From NCBI GenBank assembly GCA_963457665.1, contig OY735209.1, positions 10,518,314 to 10,582,313 on the forward strand: DNA of 64,000 nucleotides, given 5' to 3'. The position numbers were made by a program, and so were the translations under genes. Under the pieces are notes generated by a model, which was not told where the DNA came from, searched no databases, and worked only from the letters and a program-made list of their open reading frames with translations. Positions 45,191 through 59,964 of the stretch are shown in pieces (within the stretch, counting starts at the first letter, position 1; each line of letters starts with the position of its first letter). The stretch comes from Thysanoteuthis rhombus (taxonomy: Eukaryota; Mollusca; Cephalopoda; Oegopsida; Thysanoteuthidae).

Positions 45191-47550
45191 TATCGCTAAA
45201 GAGATGGTTGAGGAAAGAGCTGAACATCTCCAGAATGAGAGGAAAAGGTCAAGAAAGAGGAGAGAGAGGGGAAACAGACGAAAATAAGGCGGAAATGGAA
45301 AGAATGTGGCGGAAGAAGATACAGATGAAGAAAGGACCGAACGTGCTTAGAATGAGAGGGAAACATAAATTCTATAACTAAGAAGTGACTTTACATCGAG
45401 CTTAACGGTCTCTGAAGGTGCCCTTCTGACGAGTATAAATTTATTTTTGTGATTATTAAATTTTTTACTTTACTCTTTCGTCACTTAGTGCGAAAAAACT
45501 ACGATTCATGTGTATGAGAAAAAATGCCGGGTCTTGTTTTTGATGTTAAAATTTATTTTTTCACATATTTATTTGTAAAAATGAATGTTCCCATTTCAAC
45601 CCAAACCTGTTCATAATCCTTGGTCAGCTCCTAAAAAAGATTTCAAAAATTCATTTTCAACATTGTAATTATTCAAATTATTGCAGATGAACAGAAACTT
45701 CTTTAAATTGTGTCAAATTTCTTTTTACTTAAATAACCTAACCTACCCAACGAGCCACCATAAGAAATTGTTTTATTACCAGGATAAACTTCCATATATT
45801 TGCAATCGGTCAATTGGCAAATCGCCTGATGCTGTTTATTTGTACCCAATGGCGGTGTCTTTAAAACTCAATACAACACACCAATTGTAGAGTTATTTTT
45901 TTAAATCCTCGTATTATATCCTACGCAACCGTCAGAACAATATTTTTCTACCCGATCAGATCAACTTACAGGTTAGTGTCAATGTTCATTATTAAATTTA
46001 TATTGAAAGAACTACATTTTTTTGCTAGAAAACAACTTTTTGTCGGCTTTTTTTCAACGAAAACAAACGTACACCTGTGGTTAATATGAACAAAAAAATA
46101 AAGTTTGTTTATGATCTTTTTTCTTTTATTTAAGCAAATTATCATAACTCATTATAAATTTGTATGCTTTAGTATTTTTGTTGTGAAAGGATTCACACTC
46201 GTAGTTCGTTTTTCTTTTACTTTATCGAAAGCAAACAAGAAAAGTTTGAAGTGACCATCACGATTTATTCGACACGATTAAAAGATCGTTTTTTCAATAA
46301 GTCTCCATTGTTTATTATTGATTTAACTCTTTTTAATGATCTGGTTTTGGTTGCAGAGATTTGCATTTTTTTATTTAATTTAGGAAGGGATATTTAGAAT
46401 GGAAGGTATCTATTTTTCTTTTGTCTAGATGTTTCGATCCTGTGATTAAATAAATACTGTAAAAAGATTCTTCTTGGAACCTAAATAGGGGAATAAAAGT
46501 CATAACTTCGATTTCTGGATGAGGGAAAAGTCATTGGAGAAAGTTTGTTTTATGAAATAAGCTATATTCTATTATAAAATATGAAAATTAGTAATATTTT
46601 AACTTCTTTAATGTCATGCTATAAGCAGTATTTTCAAATAAAAAGAAAGTAATATTTTGAAGTAAATTTCTGATTTTACTTCTAAATCATAGTAATAGAA
46701 TCGCCAAAGTTTACTTAACCGAATCTATAACTTTTTACTAATAGATATTACTTATTTTATTTTTAATAAATACTAAGAATTTCTTTTATCTTTTCTGTAC
46801 TAATGTTGGTTTCTTGTCTGTTTGTTTTTTATGCGTAACGTTTAATTCTGCATCAGTTTTAATTTTCAGAAACTTTGAAAAAGTTGCTTTTTCAACACAA
46901 TTAAGAAAAACTTCAACTTGGTACCAGTTTTATTTCAAACAGATTTTATTAGGATAAAACGTTTAGAAGAACCGAAAAGTTAGCAGGTTTCCATCAGTAA
47001 CTTGTTAAGTTGATTGTCTTAATTTGAGAAAATACAATAAAATTCGGTCTAAAAAAAATGGTTTGTTTGTTTTTGTTTTTTAAATTTGCCCCCCCCCCCC
47101 ATTTATTCTTTTTCAGTTCAACTTTTTTTGTGTGTGTGTTTTCTTAACGTTGACGAGACGAGATGTTACAAGAAAACAGAAAATTTTAATACATTAAAAT
47201 CTCTGAAACATTGCTTCTATGTGAAAGAAGAAAAGATTTATTCAGAGTAGAAAATAAATTAATTAAACTAATAATGTACCAAGAATGAATCTATGCTACT
47301 CGGAAAATTATTACAAATCCAGTGCTCCATAGAAAATATACGATTTGAAGGAAAACAAAATTCGTCTCTAGGCTTATTTTACAAACATGCTTTGACTTGT
47401 CTGTATTTAATCCTTTTGTTTCGCCATTCAGGCTTCGTCTATTTTTTGCACAAAAAATGTCCTTGGGGAAACGAATACTTATTCCAAATTGTATTATTTA
47501 TTCATTTTGTTACTGGAGGAAAAGCGAGGTGGAACAAAATTCGAGATGTT
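45190..47550. other. Non-coding interval, nothing recognised
   Basis: AT-rich DNA with homopolymer tracts (poly-C at 47090-47100). No coding sequence is recognised. Confidence 0.45.
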
Positions 47551-47779
47551 ATATGATAACAAATGTTTTTCTTCCGGGTTTTTGTCATTCCTAATTCTCT
47601 CCCGTTGGCCGTTAGCAACAAGTGCAACTTTCTTTGGAGGAGGTTCAATTCCCCACCAAAGCAACACAATTATTTCGGAGATTCATTTTTATTATTCTTT
47701 TCTCTATTCCACCCAAACAGTCGGTGCATACTCTGCGATTTTATAGTATTTTTCTTTAAATTTTGATTTTTCGCTTCGG
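47550..47779 (+). promoter_or_regulatory. Possible CCDC61 promoter and non-coding first exon
   Basis: The coding exon at 50665 starts after a strong acceptor, so an upstream non-coding exon must exist. A candidate is this less AT-rich segment, which contains an ETS-like CTTCCGGG (47571), an imperfect RFX/X-box-like GTTGGCCGTTAGCAAC (47604-47619) and a strong donor CGG|GTAAGT at 47779/47780. The X-box is two bases longer than the usual 14-bp site. The assignment is inference from distance and motifs. Confidence 0.3.
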
Positions 47780-50664
47780 GTAAGTATTTTCTCAAACCCA
47801 ACCTCAAAAGCAATGTTGCCAACACAAAATATTTCGCGCTAAATCAACCTGGAAAAAGTGCAAAAAAAACGCTTAAACAAACAACTGTTAGCCTTATTAT
47901 GACTATTTCTGTTGTTAAAAATTGATGGATTTGTATAAAGTGGCTAGAAAATAGCTAAAACTGTCCATAGCACTGAATGTTGAATTTTCTCAATGCCTAA
48001 ACGAGCTGAATTGGTAAGACTGGTCAAAAGGCATCAATCCAAAGAGCATAAGTCAAAAGGTAAGCAGTGTAGTACGGAGTACTGCAAGTTACATTAATAA
48101 TCGGTCAAAAGGCTTCAGTCGAGAATGATAATTCTAGCACGAATATTTCAATTTGAATTAATTTAATTCAATTTTTTTTTTTTTTTTTTTGTAAATTTGA
48201 ATGAATAAAGGTTTTATGTTTTCAAGTTTTTATTCAATAGCATATGTCAGATACAGAAATCAGTAATCCTAATTTGAATTTATTGTAATAAAATAAACCA
48301 GAAAGGTACAATGCTTTTCTTCCTCTTCCTTTATGCCAACTACTAAGATTTTTAATTCAAAATAAAGATTTTAACCGTATTGGATTTTTTTTTTCTTTTT
48401 AAACACTTGATGAAATAATCTTCCCTTAGTTTCCATTAATTGTATGTATTGTGGTGCTAAATATATCCAAAACATACAATATCAACTGCCCAACAGGACA
48501 AATAAAAACTATTATTTTTATTTCCATACTAACTTGTGAGAAATGCCATGAAGGATCCAGCAAAGGACCCTGACTATCCGATGTGTTTATTTGTTCATTC
48601 ATCAACATTTGTTAGCTTCTACATCAGGCTAGATTATTTTAGGGAAACTTTTGAATTCACAGAAAAATAACTTGTCAGAAATTTTTGCACTTCAGTTTTT
48701 GTCTTTAATTCATAACTAATTTTGTTCCAAGTGTTGTCCAAAGTATCCATCCCATTTTTAGATGTGTCCACTTGTCTCAATAGGAAGCTTTTTATTCGGT
48801 TGGTCAGTCCCAGTTATGTTAAACAACAGAAATATGAGGGAAGAGGTGTGATTTCATTAAAAGAACATCTATTCCAATCAACCAGCTGCTAATGATGTCA
48901 AAATGGAATGTCTGAGGTTTGCATTTTTATTTTTTGAAAAAGCTAGAAGTGTCCGTTTATTGGAAATAGTAAATGCAGAATATTTCCGTATTGCCGTAAT
49001 TAACAGGTATGAGAATTAATTCAGTCAAAGTCTATTTGTTGTTGCTCCTTCTCCTCTTCCTACTACTACCATAGTTGGGTGAATGCCTCATTGACTGGTT
49101 GTTGATTTTGTTGCTAAAATATCTTGATTAATTCATACTATGACTTTTCAGGTTTACAATGGAAAGAAAGGTGTCTCTTTTTCTTTGCAGTGCAAACCAG
49201 TATTCATGTGTGACTCCACTAAGGCAAAATGTGACACCTGATCTTTTTTTGTGTATGTGTGTGTGTCCATTTCCCCTCCTGCCTCATGGTCAGAATACAG
49301 GGTGGGGCAGAGTGCCTGCTTACCTTCTGTACAGATTGTATGCCTGAAGAGGACTGTAGAATAGATCAATGAAAACACTGTTGCAATAACAAAAGTACCC
49401 AAGAAAGAATCAAGTACTTGGAAGAACTGTTGGAATGATAATGACTCAACTTTAACTACAGAAAGTAACTCCAGTAAACTCTAGTTAAAATTGACACTAT
49501 TAAGCTGGATATCAGATAAAAACAGACAAAATCAGAGTTCAGAGAGTGACCATCACTATCAATTATCGGATAGTAACTGCATCACTTCAAAACTACTACT
49601 ACAATTACTTCTCCATATTTTGAAGTAAACAAACATAATGGTTTATGGATCGTCAGTCTGATCTTGATTAATTAGACTTGAACCAATTAACCTTTCCATA
49701 TGATGAATAATTCCATAATATATATATATATATATATATATTTACATTTTATATGGTTTTATGATGTATCACGTTCAGTGCACAGTTCTTCTCAATATTG
49801 CATATGTATACAGTATTAATCCTTACCATCAATTAACTCAATCAGCTAAAACAGATACTCCCCCCCCAGTCCATTTTGACAAGGGTTCACTGTAATCTAA
49901 ATTGAATCATCCAATCTTTACAATTCTTTCTTCAGAAAATATTAACATAGAAAAAATCTGATTCCAGATACAATAGAAGCCACTTATTGTGATCACTGTG
50001 GGTGAGTGTCTTTTAGATAAGGATAACACATTGAAAATGCTAAGTAAAAAAAAAAAATTGTAGAAATTGGAACAATTTACATCTATTGTTATTAAATTGT
50101 TGTAACCAACTTTATATTATAAAAAATTGATATGAAATTTATTCTGTAATTTTCAATACATTTTGAATAGTGTTTGGTAAAGACTTATTTTGATAACTTT
50201 ATCCATGATTATTATAAATTAATATACCCATGCTGTGTATGCGGAATATATGGATATGCGCATTGCATTCTATATATGTAGATAATAGTTTTGAGAAAAG
50301 GGTTCTGTTAGCCACAAAATTTTTTTCAAAATCTTTGCTCTTATTACTAATATATATTTTATTTTATTTATTTATTTTTTCAGTATCCTTTAATTTCTGC
50401 ATCTTTATTACATCATCAGAGAACCAAATTCTATTTTACTATGTCAGTTGCATCCCTTAGTATGACTGGAGACATCTGCACATTGTTTATTATATATGTG
50501 GAAGGGTTCTGTAAGTTTCGAAAGTAAGCATGGACCTACATTTATGGAGTAGTTCATCAGAACATAAGTCAGCTGGATGTAGTTATCAGAAATAAACGAA
50601 TGTTTTAAATGACAACCTATTCTGCCTTTGATCATTTAGTTGTATTTTTTTCTTCCCTTCCCAG
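47780..50664. other. Probable CCDC61 5' intron; nothing else recognised
   Basis: AT-rich with a (TA)n tract at 49720-49742. A ~20 bp motif GGTCAAAAGGC(A/T)TCA(A/G)TC occurs twice (48025 and 48094). No coding sequence. Confidence 0.4.
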
Positions 50665-50686
50665 CTAATCCAATCATCTAACAAAG

Positions 50687-50849
50687 ATGGCAACAGAAGA
50701 GGAAAACATGAATGCAAGTGGTCAATTTTCCTTCCGAGGCATCGAGTATATCATCTTCATGACAGATGACAAAGATGGAAATAGTTTCACCATCGAAGTT
50801 GAAGACAGTTTGACTCTTGATCGTTGGGGTGGAACATTTGATGTTGAAT
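50687..50849 (+). CDS. CCDC61: CCDC61 coding exon 1 (residues 1-54)
   Basis: The acceptor TTCTTCCCTTCCCAG ends at 50664, giving 22 nt of 5' UTR before the ATG. The donor is GAAT|GTAAGT. The exon ends after the first base of a Tyr codon. It encodes the first strands of the head domain. Confidence 0.9.
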
Positions 50850-53800
50850 GTAAGTATCACTACATTTTTTTTTTTTTTTTTTAATTTTATTCCCCCCCCC
50901 CACACACACACACGTTTTTAACTTCTATAGAAGTTAAAACTCTCAACTCTAACTCAATTAAATTATAAAATGTATTATTTGGCATTGCATAATTTATGAT
51001 TTATATTAACCCCTTGAACTTTTAGACCTGACCACTTGCTGATACATTATTCCTCGACAAAGTCTTTATTGTATACCATTTCATTATCATCAGATTCAGG
51101 CACTTTAGGTAACACTTCTTCAACACTCATGAAGCTTAACCGTTTCCTTTTCTCTACAGAACAGTTGGATTGATTGGTTCTTGAGCCATCTTTTGTTTTG
51201 AATTATTCTCATAAATATGTGAACAAAGGTTGCAGCCATTAGCTTCACCCTATTCCCAAGGGTAAAAAGAGTATTACACTGAATACCATATTTCAAGCTA
51301 TTTTATGGATTCTAAAATCAAGGTACATGCTCTTACCAGTTTAGTGGTACTACAGTAATTAGATGCCAGAGCATTGTACTGGTACTCTAATACTTTGGAT
51401 TAGTACACCATTACCATGGGTCAATTAGTATAGTTCAATATATTTACTTGGTATGCAAGGTAGTCTTAGCTGTTTAATTGTTGTGGTGTTAGAAAATCTG
51501 TCACTATCACAATTTAGTAGGATCTAAACAAAATAAAATGGTAGTTTGTGAAAGATTAATAACGTGTACAGAGTAGACACATTGTGAGTAAAAACGTACA
51601 GTATTGAGAGGAACAAGAAAATTCTTCTGTTTTCAAAGACAAATAAAACTGAAAAGTTTTTTTGTTAGTACAAAATCAGGGACTCAAGAGTATTTCTAAC
51701 CTGCATTTATAATAACTTGTACACGCTTGTGGGTGCCTCACCATAATGTAATGATTATAAAACTAACTTAGTATACTTTTGTTACTGTATCAAGTTAGAT
51801 CCTCAGTGGGTGCTCCACTACTGTGGCCCTGTGCCAGACTAAGCTGAGCATAATGATTAACCTAGGTACTTACCAAAGCATAATGTTTAGCAAGTTGGTC
51901 TCGCAAATCATTTGCTAGTGTGGTGAGTTCAATCCTTACTTGGTACCACGTTACTGTGGCCCTGTGTTAGATTGAGCTTTGTAAATTACCAGTGCATTTA
52001 TGTTAGAATGATCCATGCAGAGGGCCCCAGCTTAGTAAATATCAATGCTATGCTCTTGTTCTTCATGAAATCACCGTAGGAACATAAATGGCCCGGCCAA
52101 GTGGGCCACAGATTCTTCTCTCTTTGAGTGTCTACCAGTCTGAAAAAGATAAAAATACTTCATTAAATTGAATGCACCATATCCCCTATTCATTTCTGGT
52201 CACAAGGATGCCATTTTTATGATATCAGTCCTGAAACGGGAAATTCTTTTCAGTTTTTATTATACATCTTCGTATTTCATTGCATAATCTAACAATTTTG
52301 CATTCAGTGCTTTTCTTTTTTTTCTCTTTCATTCATAAAAGTATTTACGGTCTATGATTTTGAGAAAAGTTATTTGTCTAAGATTTGCTCGAACTATTTA
52401 AGTCATTCTTTATGTTTGTAGTTATCCTCTTGGTGTGTTTAGAGGAATACCACCTTTTTCTTTAGCATACTTATCATAAGAGTCTCTGAAAAATAAGCGT
52501 AGACAGACGAAATATACAAGAAAATTTTATTTTACAATAACTTCGGTATTAATAAATTTAGAATAATGATAACCAGTGGAAAACAGTTGTCGGCAAAAGA
52601 TATTTGAAGAGTGTTTTTTGTGCTTGACATTCTCAGAATTATGTGTTAATATTTTGATGTGCCAGTTTAAATAAAAGCATGTATTTACGTTATTAGCGTT
52701 GGTGTATGTATAGAAATGAAGCAGGTACTTAGCTTAAGCATCAAAAATCCAATCAACTTTAAAATATATGGAGACAGTAGAAACTATATCTGTCTTTTTT
52801 TCATTTTCAATTCAAGGGACGCAACCTGCAACTTCGTTAATAGGAGTAATGTCCCCTTTTTGGAAATTCATAATTCAATTAGTTCTTTAATGCTATTTTG
52901 TTTGTTAGGAAAGAAAAAATGGTGTTAAATATTCAAATGTACAAATGTTCACATTTATCAGTTAATGTGAGATATTTCACAACATGTTGTTGTTCTTGTT
53001 ACAATGTTTCAGCCATCCATTCTACGGCCTACAGTAATTTTGGGAAGAGTCATCATTTGTTCAAGAGTTGTCTGAAATATTGTTGAACCCATTCTTTACC
53101 ACGATTTTGGCCAATCTATTCTACAGCCTTTTTAAAATCTCTAAGAACTGCTCTTTCCTTATAGATTGTATATCAGAAGTGAAGAAGGCTACAGAATTAA
53201 TATGCCAAAGTGTTGTGGTATCAATAAAAGCTACAGTAAACAGAATTCAATAGTCTGACACTTATTGGAAAAATACCAAAATATTGAATTATTGTAGCTC
53301 CATAAATGACCTGACCAATGAGTCAAGTGAGGTACAGATTCTACTCTCTTTGCATATTTGTGTCCAGATGCTCTAGTTCATATTTAAGGGACTATGACCT
53401 TGAAAATTGGCTTGATTACACCACTGGGCATCATTTAAAAGCTTGGGGGGGGGTCCAAAAAAGTGTCTTTTTGGGTCTCTATGGTCAATCATAACTAAAT
53501 AATTTCAATTAAAATATATTTTTTTTATTTATTTATCTATATCATTCTTTTTAATCATATTTTTAGATTATTAGTTCAGGTGCATGCGAGGGCTATGGTG
53601 ATTCATCTATGTTACGTACGGATAATGTTCATAATTCATTTTTCTTGAGCTGTTTTTGCTTGATTTAACAATCATTTTTTTCCTCTTTTTATTTCAGATA
53701 TTGAAGGTCTCACTCACAAAACCGGCAATTTTAAACAATTCTCCATTTTCTTTAATATGTTGAAAACAGCAATTTTACAGGTTAGTCATTATGAAAGATA

Positions 53801-56800
53801 TTTTGATTTCAATGTTTTAATTTCATAGAAATTACATTTTCTTTGCTTCTTTTTTTAGATTCAGTTCTTGTAATTAAATGAATCTAGGTGATGAACAGTA
53901 ACTGTTCCCCTTTGTTTGTTCATCCTTGACAATGGACTGAAAGGTAACTCTTTTGTTGATAAAAATATCTCCTACCCATCCCTTGAAACAATGGGCTCTT
54001 CCACTTGAACAAGTTCAGTGACTTTTTTGATGGAACTTCAATTGGTTAGACATGTTGACAGCTTTGAAGTAGTGAACTATTCAAACTTGAAGCTTTTCAA
54101 TGAGTGCACAGATACTACACTCTGATTCTAGGCAACAACACTAACAAGTGATTCTTTGATCCTAGGTAGAGCGCACAGATACTCCGATCCTAAGCAGAAG
54201 TGCCAATCTATCAGTAAATAATCCCACCATTTTTTACAGGTACTACACTAGTACCCCTTTGATCTGGCATTCTGGGGTTTGGCAAATCCCATGGTCTGGC
54301 ACATTTTGAATCAGTTGCCATTAATTGTAGATCTACCACTAGGGTGGCACTGAGCTTCATTTACACTGTAGACAAATGTCTTGGTGACACAGTCCAGTTA
54401 ATTTCATATGTTCAGCTTATTTTCATATTTTGGCCCTTCAGGATGTCATCCAAGAAACTGAAAGATGCAAAAGATGTTGCTAATTATAAAAAGTGTAAGA
54501 ATAAAACATTATCTATGTTTGAAAAGGTGGCATTGCTGAAAGAATTTTGATATGGGGACTTCTGTAAAGAGTTAGTGTGCGCACATCTGCTTTGCATGTT
54601 TGAAAGAAACAAAAGGAGCAAGTTTATACTTTTTTTTCTTTTTTTTCTTGGGGAAAATAAGTCACAAAGGTCAACTTCTGTAGTCTGATATTTTGTATTC
54701 TGGCAATGTCCAGATCCCACTCTTGTTATATCATATAATAATAATAATAATGATTTTTCACAGAAAGTCGGTCAATTTGAGTTATTTCCCTTCCTGTATT
54801 TTTTGTTTTTTTTTCTTTTCTTATGTGTAAATTAGTGTATGCATCAATGGTCCATAATCTTATTTTATCTCAAGACACCTACAAGACTTTCCCAAACTTG
54901 CGGAACCCACACCTATTTAATGAAACAAATTGTTTTAGAGAATTTATTCTAATGAAAAAAGTCAAAACATTAAAATAAAAACAACACATTTCCCAACCTA
55001 TTTTGAAAATGGTGAATATCATTTTTCTTATAAAATGATTTTTCTTTAAAAGACACCTTATCTCATGGAACCCTAGATTATTTTTCAGAGAACCCACTTT
55101 GGAAACCACAAGTCTACATCATTCTTGAATGAAAAAAATATACCTGCGTAAAGCCTGTAAATTACACTTCTCAGGATTACACGTACAAGCAATTTATAAT
55201 TGTGAATAGAAATAAGATTTTTATTTGTAATTTTTATTGCCAACTTGCATTTTGAATGATCTGTAATTTCCAACAAGACTTGGTATTGTATAATCTTTTT
55301 TGTATGTGCTATATGCTTACAATAAGCTTTTTGATGATGAAATTTTCTCACTGCCATGCAGTAATCAAAGCTAACTGAAATATCAAATTGTATTCTAGAA
55401 AAGTGACAGTGTAACCCTGGATTTATTAACATACTCTGACCTTGAGACACTCCGACAACGCCGTTCAGGAACAAATGGAATGGCAGCTACACTGATGGCA
55501 AATCCCGGCCGCCCTTCCAATCTCAAGTCCAGACGATACTTGATTCTAATTTACACAGTTGAGTTTGATAGGTAAGTAAAGATTTTAACAACCTGAGGTA
55601 TTTGTCAACTGTAAAACCCACAGAAGCATAATAGCCTCAATGCTGAACAAAATATGTTCAAAGACATAAGTTAAGATAACAGAAAATAAGATACCATTTC
55701 CATATTTGAAAAAAAAAACATGCTATCTCATTTGAAAAGACTTGTTTGTCTAGTTTTGAAGAATTAATTCTATATACCGCATAATATTGGTCTTTGAGTA
55801 GAAATTGTAAAGCCAATTCCAGAACGTTAGCTGTGACTGGTATAGTTGGTAACTGCACAGATAATAGAATCGACCCATCTCTTGTTGGGCTGTTTATGTT
55901 CACTTAACATAATTGCCCTCGGAAGGCATGAAATCACCTCTTCCCACCCCACCCACCCCCCAATCATGGGTAAATTAGCAGAGCAGATTGGGCTTTCTAT
56001 TCTTGGGAAGGCAACCAGTGGAGGACAACAACTCTGATTCCAAAACTAAGAAGCAGAACCCTCTGACAACTGGACATCCCAGGGTTTCCATCTTCCCCGC
56101 CCAGGCATGCATCATAGAAGGGGACATTCCATTGTCTGAAGTGACAGAACAGAGGCCATTAATTCTATGTGCACATACTCTACTCTCATATTTGATGTAT
56201 ACACATACACGCCTAGCTGTAATTAGCAAGTTGGTCTCCCAGACCATTGCAACTGTAGTGAATTCGATCATCATTGGCTTCCTCACACTTGTGGCCTTGT
56301 GTCAGACTAAGCTGAAATACCTGTGTTACAGAGTAGGTCAAATTTACCTAGGTAAAATTGGTAAATTTTACCTGCTTAATGGCCAAAATAGTATGAATAA
56401 AAAATATCTCCTACCCACCATTTGAAACAATGGTCTCTTCCTCTGAAATGACTTTCTTGAGTTTTCTAAAAGAAATCCTCTTGAAGAATTCAAATACGGA
56501 TTGTCTGCGTTCTTCGAAAATTTACTTCAGGCCCACCCTCTTTCTTTCCCTCCTATAGCCAAGTCTCCTGTATCTCCTACCATTGTAATCTCCAATGCAC
56601 TCAACCTGACATACCAGTATAAAAAGGAGTAAATATTCAAATTTTCAGCCCTCTAGCTCCATTGCCTGTGCAGGTGATATTGGTAACACCCTGGAGTGGG
56701 TGGAATCTTCTGCTAACCCAATGCTGGTCAAGTTTGTTCTTGAAGGTTTGGATTGTACTGGCCTCTACCACTGAGGGCGATGACTGTTCTATGGGTTTAC

Positions 56801-59800
56801 TACACAACACGCAAAGAAGGGCTGTCAAAGACTTGTATTAAATTTGAGTCATACATACATATCTACGTTGCCAGCCAGCCATACTAACTTGGAAACTGAA
56901 ATTACCTATGGTGACAGTTTTAGTGCAAATGGGGCACTTGCTCTCCCCTTGGATCGGGCCTTCTCACCCAGGGCAAGGGAGTTGAAAAGTTGAAGCCTTA
57001 TAGACGTCAGATCAAGGATCACTATGATCAGCGACAGCTGAGGATGAGCCACAGTTTGGGCACTCTCTAGTCCCTTATTTGACAACAGACATTAGGATAA
57101 GTCTTTTTGTACCCCACCCTGAAAATATCATCTTGCTACCCTACCAACCCCACCTGAAATTTATCCTTTTGTTCATCCCTGGAAGAGTGGCAGTGGTTTG
57201 GAGTGTACTGGACTCTGCCACTGAAGGCAGTGACTGCTCTATGGGTTTTAGTACGCAACATGCAAAGAAGGGCTGTCTAAGAATTGTATTAAATTTGAGT
57301 CATACGTACATACATAGCCAGCCAGACTTTCTCAAAAACTGAAGAAACCTATGGTGACAGTTTTGGTTGATGTTTCAAATAAGATGTTTGTACAGAAAAT
57401 TCTGTATGAATTGTGTTGTCTTCATCATTTTTTTTCGTTACACTTATTACTGAAATGCTTTTTTCTTGCAGAATCCATTATCCCCTCCCACTGCATTTCA
57501 AAGAAAAGTCAAACGCTATTTCTTTACAAGAAACGGTTGTCAAGCTACGAACAGAAATCAAACAACTAAAAGAAGAGGTAATTTATTTATTTTGTTTTTT
57601 TTTTTTCTCAATTCTTCTTATGCTTTTCTTTCATGAAATGCTGGAAATGTAAAGAAATTATCCACATGTATAAAACACAATCCATGTTTACATATTCAGC
57701 CTTACTGCCTGTCCAGTTCCATGGTCCAGAGGTAGAATATCGGCCTACGGGTGAAGGTTTCAATTCTGCCTCGCAGTACTGGATGGGATGATGGAAAGTC
57801 TATAGCCACACTGAAGAGATGTAATACATCGAAACAGCTGTCTGTGGATGACACAATAATATATATATATATATATATATGTATATATGTGTGTGTATAT
57901 ATATGTATATTATATGAAAGAGGAGGTGGTATTTGATCCATACTTCCAAGGAGCCATGGTGGAACAGCAATATTGTTTTTAATTTTCTGAAATTCGTAAT
58001 TTTTGTATTAATACAGAAACAAGTCGGTAAGATCATTAGTTCTTACGACAGTAAAGATGTATAGACTATATATTGAGGTATCCTTCCACATGTCTGGGTA
58101 CTTTCCTGGTACCAAAAGTACTGAGGCTTTTGAATTAATCTAAGTTAACAACCAAATTATAAGAACATCATAACTTGAGAGGGGGGTGGTATTTGATCCA
58201 TACTGCCAGAGACCCATGGTGGAAAAGTAATACTTCTGTTCCATGTGTGCACAGCACTCGATTTTTGAACAGATTTGGCTCTTGTAGAGGTATAACAGTG
58301 TTTTGTATTAGAAACCAGGTAAAAAGATCCTAACGTTCTAGCCAAATCATTCTATTTTTCTCCTTGAGATTTTTGTTTCTCAACAATTTATTTGGATAAT
58401 ATGTAACCAGAAATTTTCTTCCATCATGAATAATTCTGTTTTGTCATACAATTCTATAGATGACCATTTTTATTTATTTTTTTTTTTTCTACTTTTTAGA
58501 TGAAAAATAATAAGTTTGCGGATTTTGACAAGCTACGAAGAGAGTAAGTACAAGATTAGTTTTATCATTACACGTTTCATGTTAGTCTCCTTCATAAATT
58601 TTATCTTAATATATTTTGGATCTGGATTTCTAATTTTCTCAACTATTAATATTATCATTAGAAGAAGTAAATATCCATTCATATATATAATATATATACA
58701 GAGAGATGAGAATTTGGGTTGAAAGCAGTTATTTAGGCCTTTGCATTACCAGCGGCTATTTAGCTCAATGGTAAGAGCATAGCTACGGTGAAGCAGCTAC
58801 CCTATCTGTGGCTGGTTCGATTCCTGCAACATCCCCATTTTCTTCAATTATTTATTCTATTTGAGTTGTCTAGGTTGAATGATATATCAACCGTGTAATA
58901 ACAGAAGATCACTTCAAATAAGTTTTTATATGATATAAGGCAATTTATTATTCATTTATATAATATATGTATTTTTGCGTAACACTAGTGAGCAAACACG
59001 TACTACTCTCTGATCTAGTGATGGAGTGACTCTTTGATCCGAGGCAGAGCACACCAATATCCTGATCCTTGGTAGAATTGCAAATCCATACGTAAATAAT
59101 CCTGTTATTTTTATGTGTACTACACTAATAATAATATAAAATTCGAGGAATTGTTTGATGTGATAGAAAAAAATTTTACTATAGGTTCATGCTGAGAATA
59201 TAAGAATTGTAGAGTTTTCATAAGTTTTTTTTCCATATTTTCATCATAATTTTATTTGCATTTTAGGAGTTTATGTATGTAGTTTAATTTGCATTGAACA
59301 ATGTAATTAAATATTCATCTGTTTTAATGATTAAATAACAAGGAATTATTTCTTACTAACATTTATTCAGTTATAAGTTAAATCATTTCATACATTATTA
59401 AATGGCCTTTGACATAAAGATAGATATTTTCCCTTTTCATTCATAATTGAAGACCCCTCAACTTTCAAAAAGAAATACAACATTTAACATTTGCCTTCTT
59501 TTTTCTTGAAATGTAACAACAAAAAAACAGGCCACTGTCAAATTGTTGACATTTTACCCTTGAAGTCTACGGTTGCTATTTAGTTATAGATGGCAGTAGA
59601 TCAAATGTAAACTTTTAAAACTATCCTTCATTTTTCCCCAATCTCCTATTTGTTATTGTTTTTGCAAATAATTGGGTTAGTAGCAATAGAATCATCTTTG
59701 TTTTTTGTTGTTTTATTTAATTTTTTTTTTATTAAAAATCTACCTCTTCTTTCAGGTACATTTTGCTTTTATGACTCTTTCCACTTATTTTCCTTAGCCT

Positions 59801-59928
59801 CTTAATGAATCTAATATATATTCTAGGATTGCATAAGATTAACTAAAAACAATTTGTCATGGTATACAATTTACAAAAATTTTTGAAATTGAGGAAAAAG
59901 TTAAAGATTAAAAAAGAATATACTGGAA

Positions 59929-59964
<36 letters not shown>

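Noticed and set aside
47293-47556. 87-codon frame with hydrophobic stretches near 47.4 kb
   Set aside because: Phe/Leu-rich composition is expected from T-rich DNA; there is no signal-peptide logic or homologue pattern, and overlapping frames are equally open.
58745-58850. Functional tRNA gene
   Set aside because: A- and B-boxes are present but acceptor and anticodon stems do not form, so it is treated as a SINE head or pseudogene.
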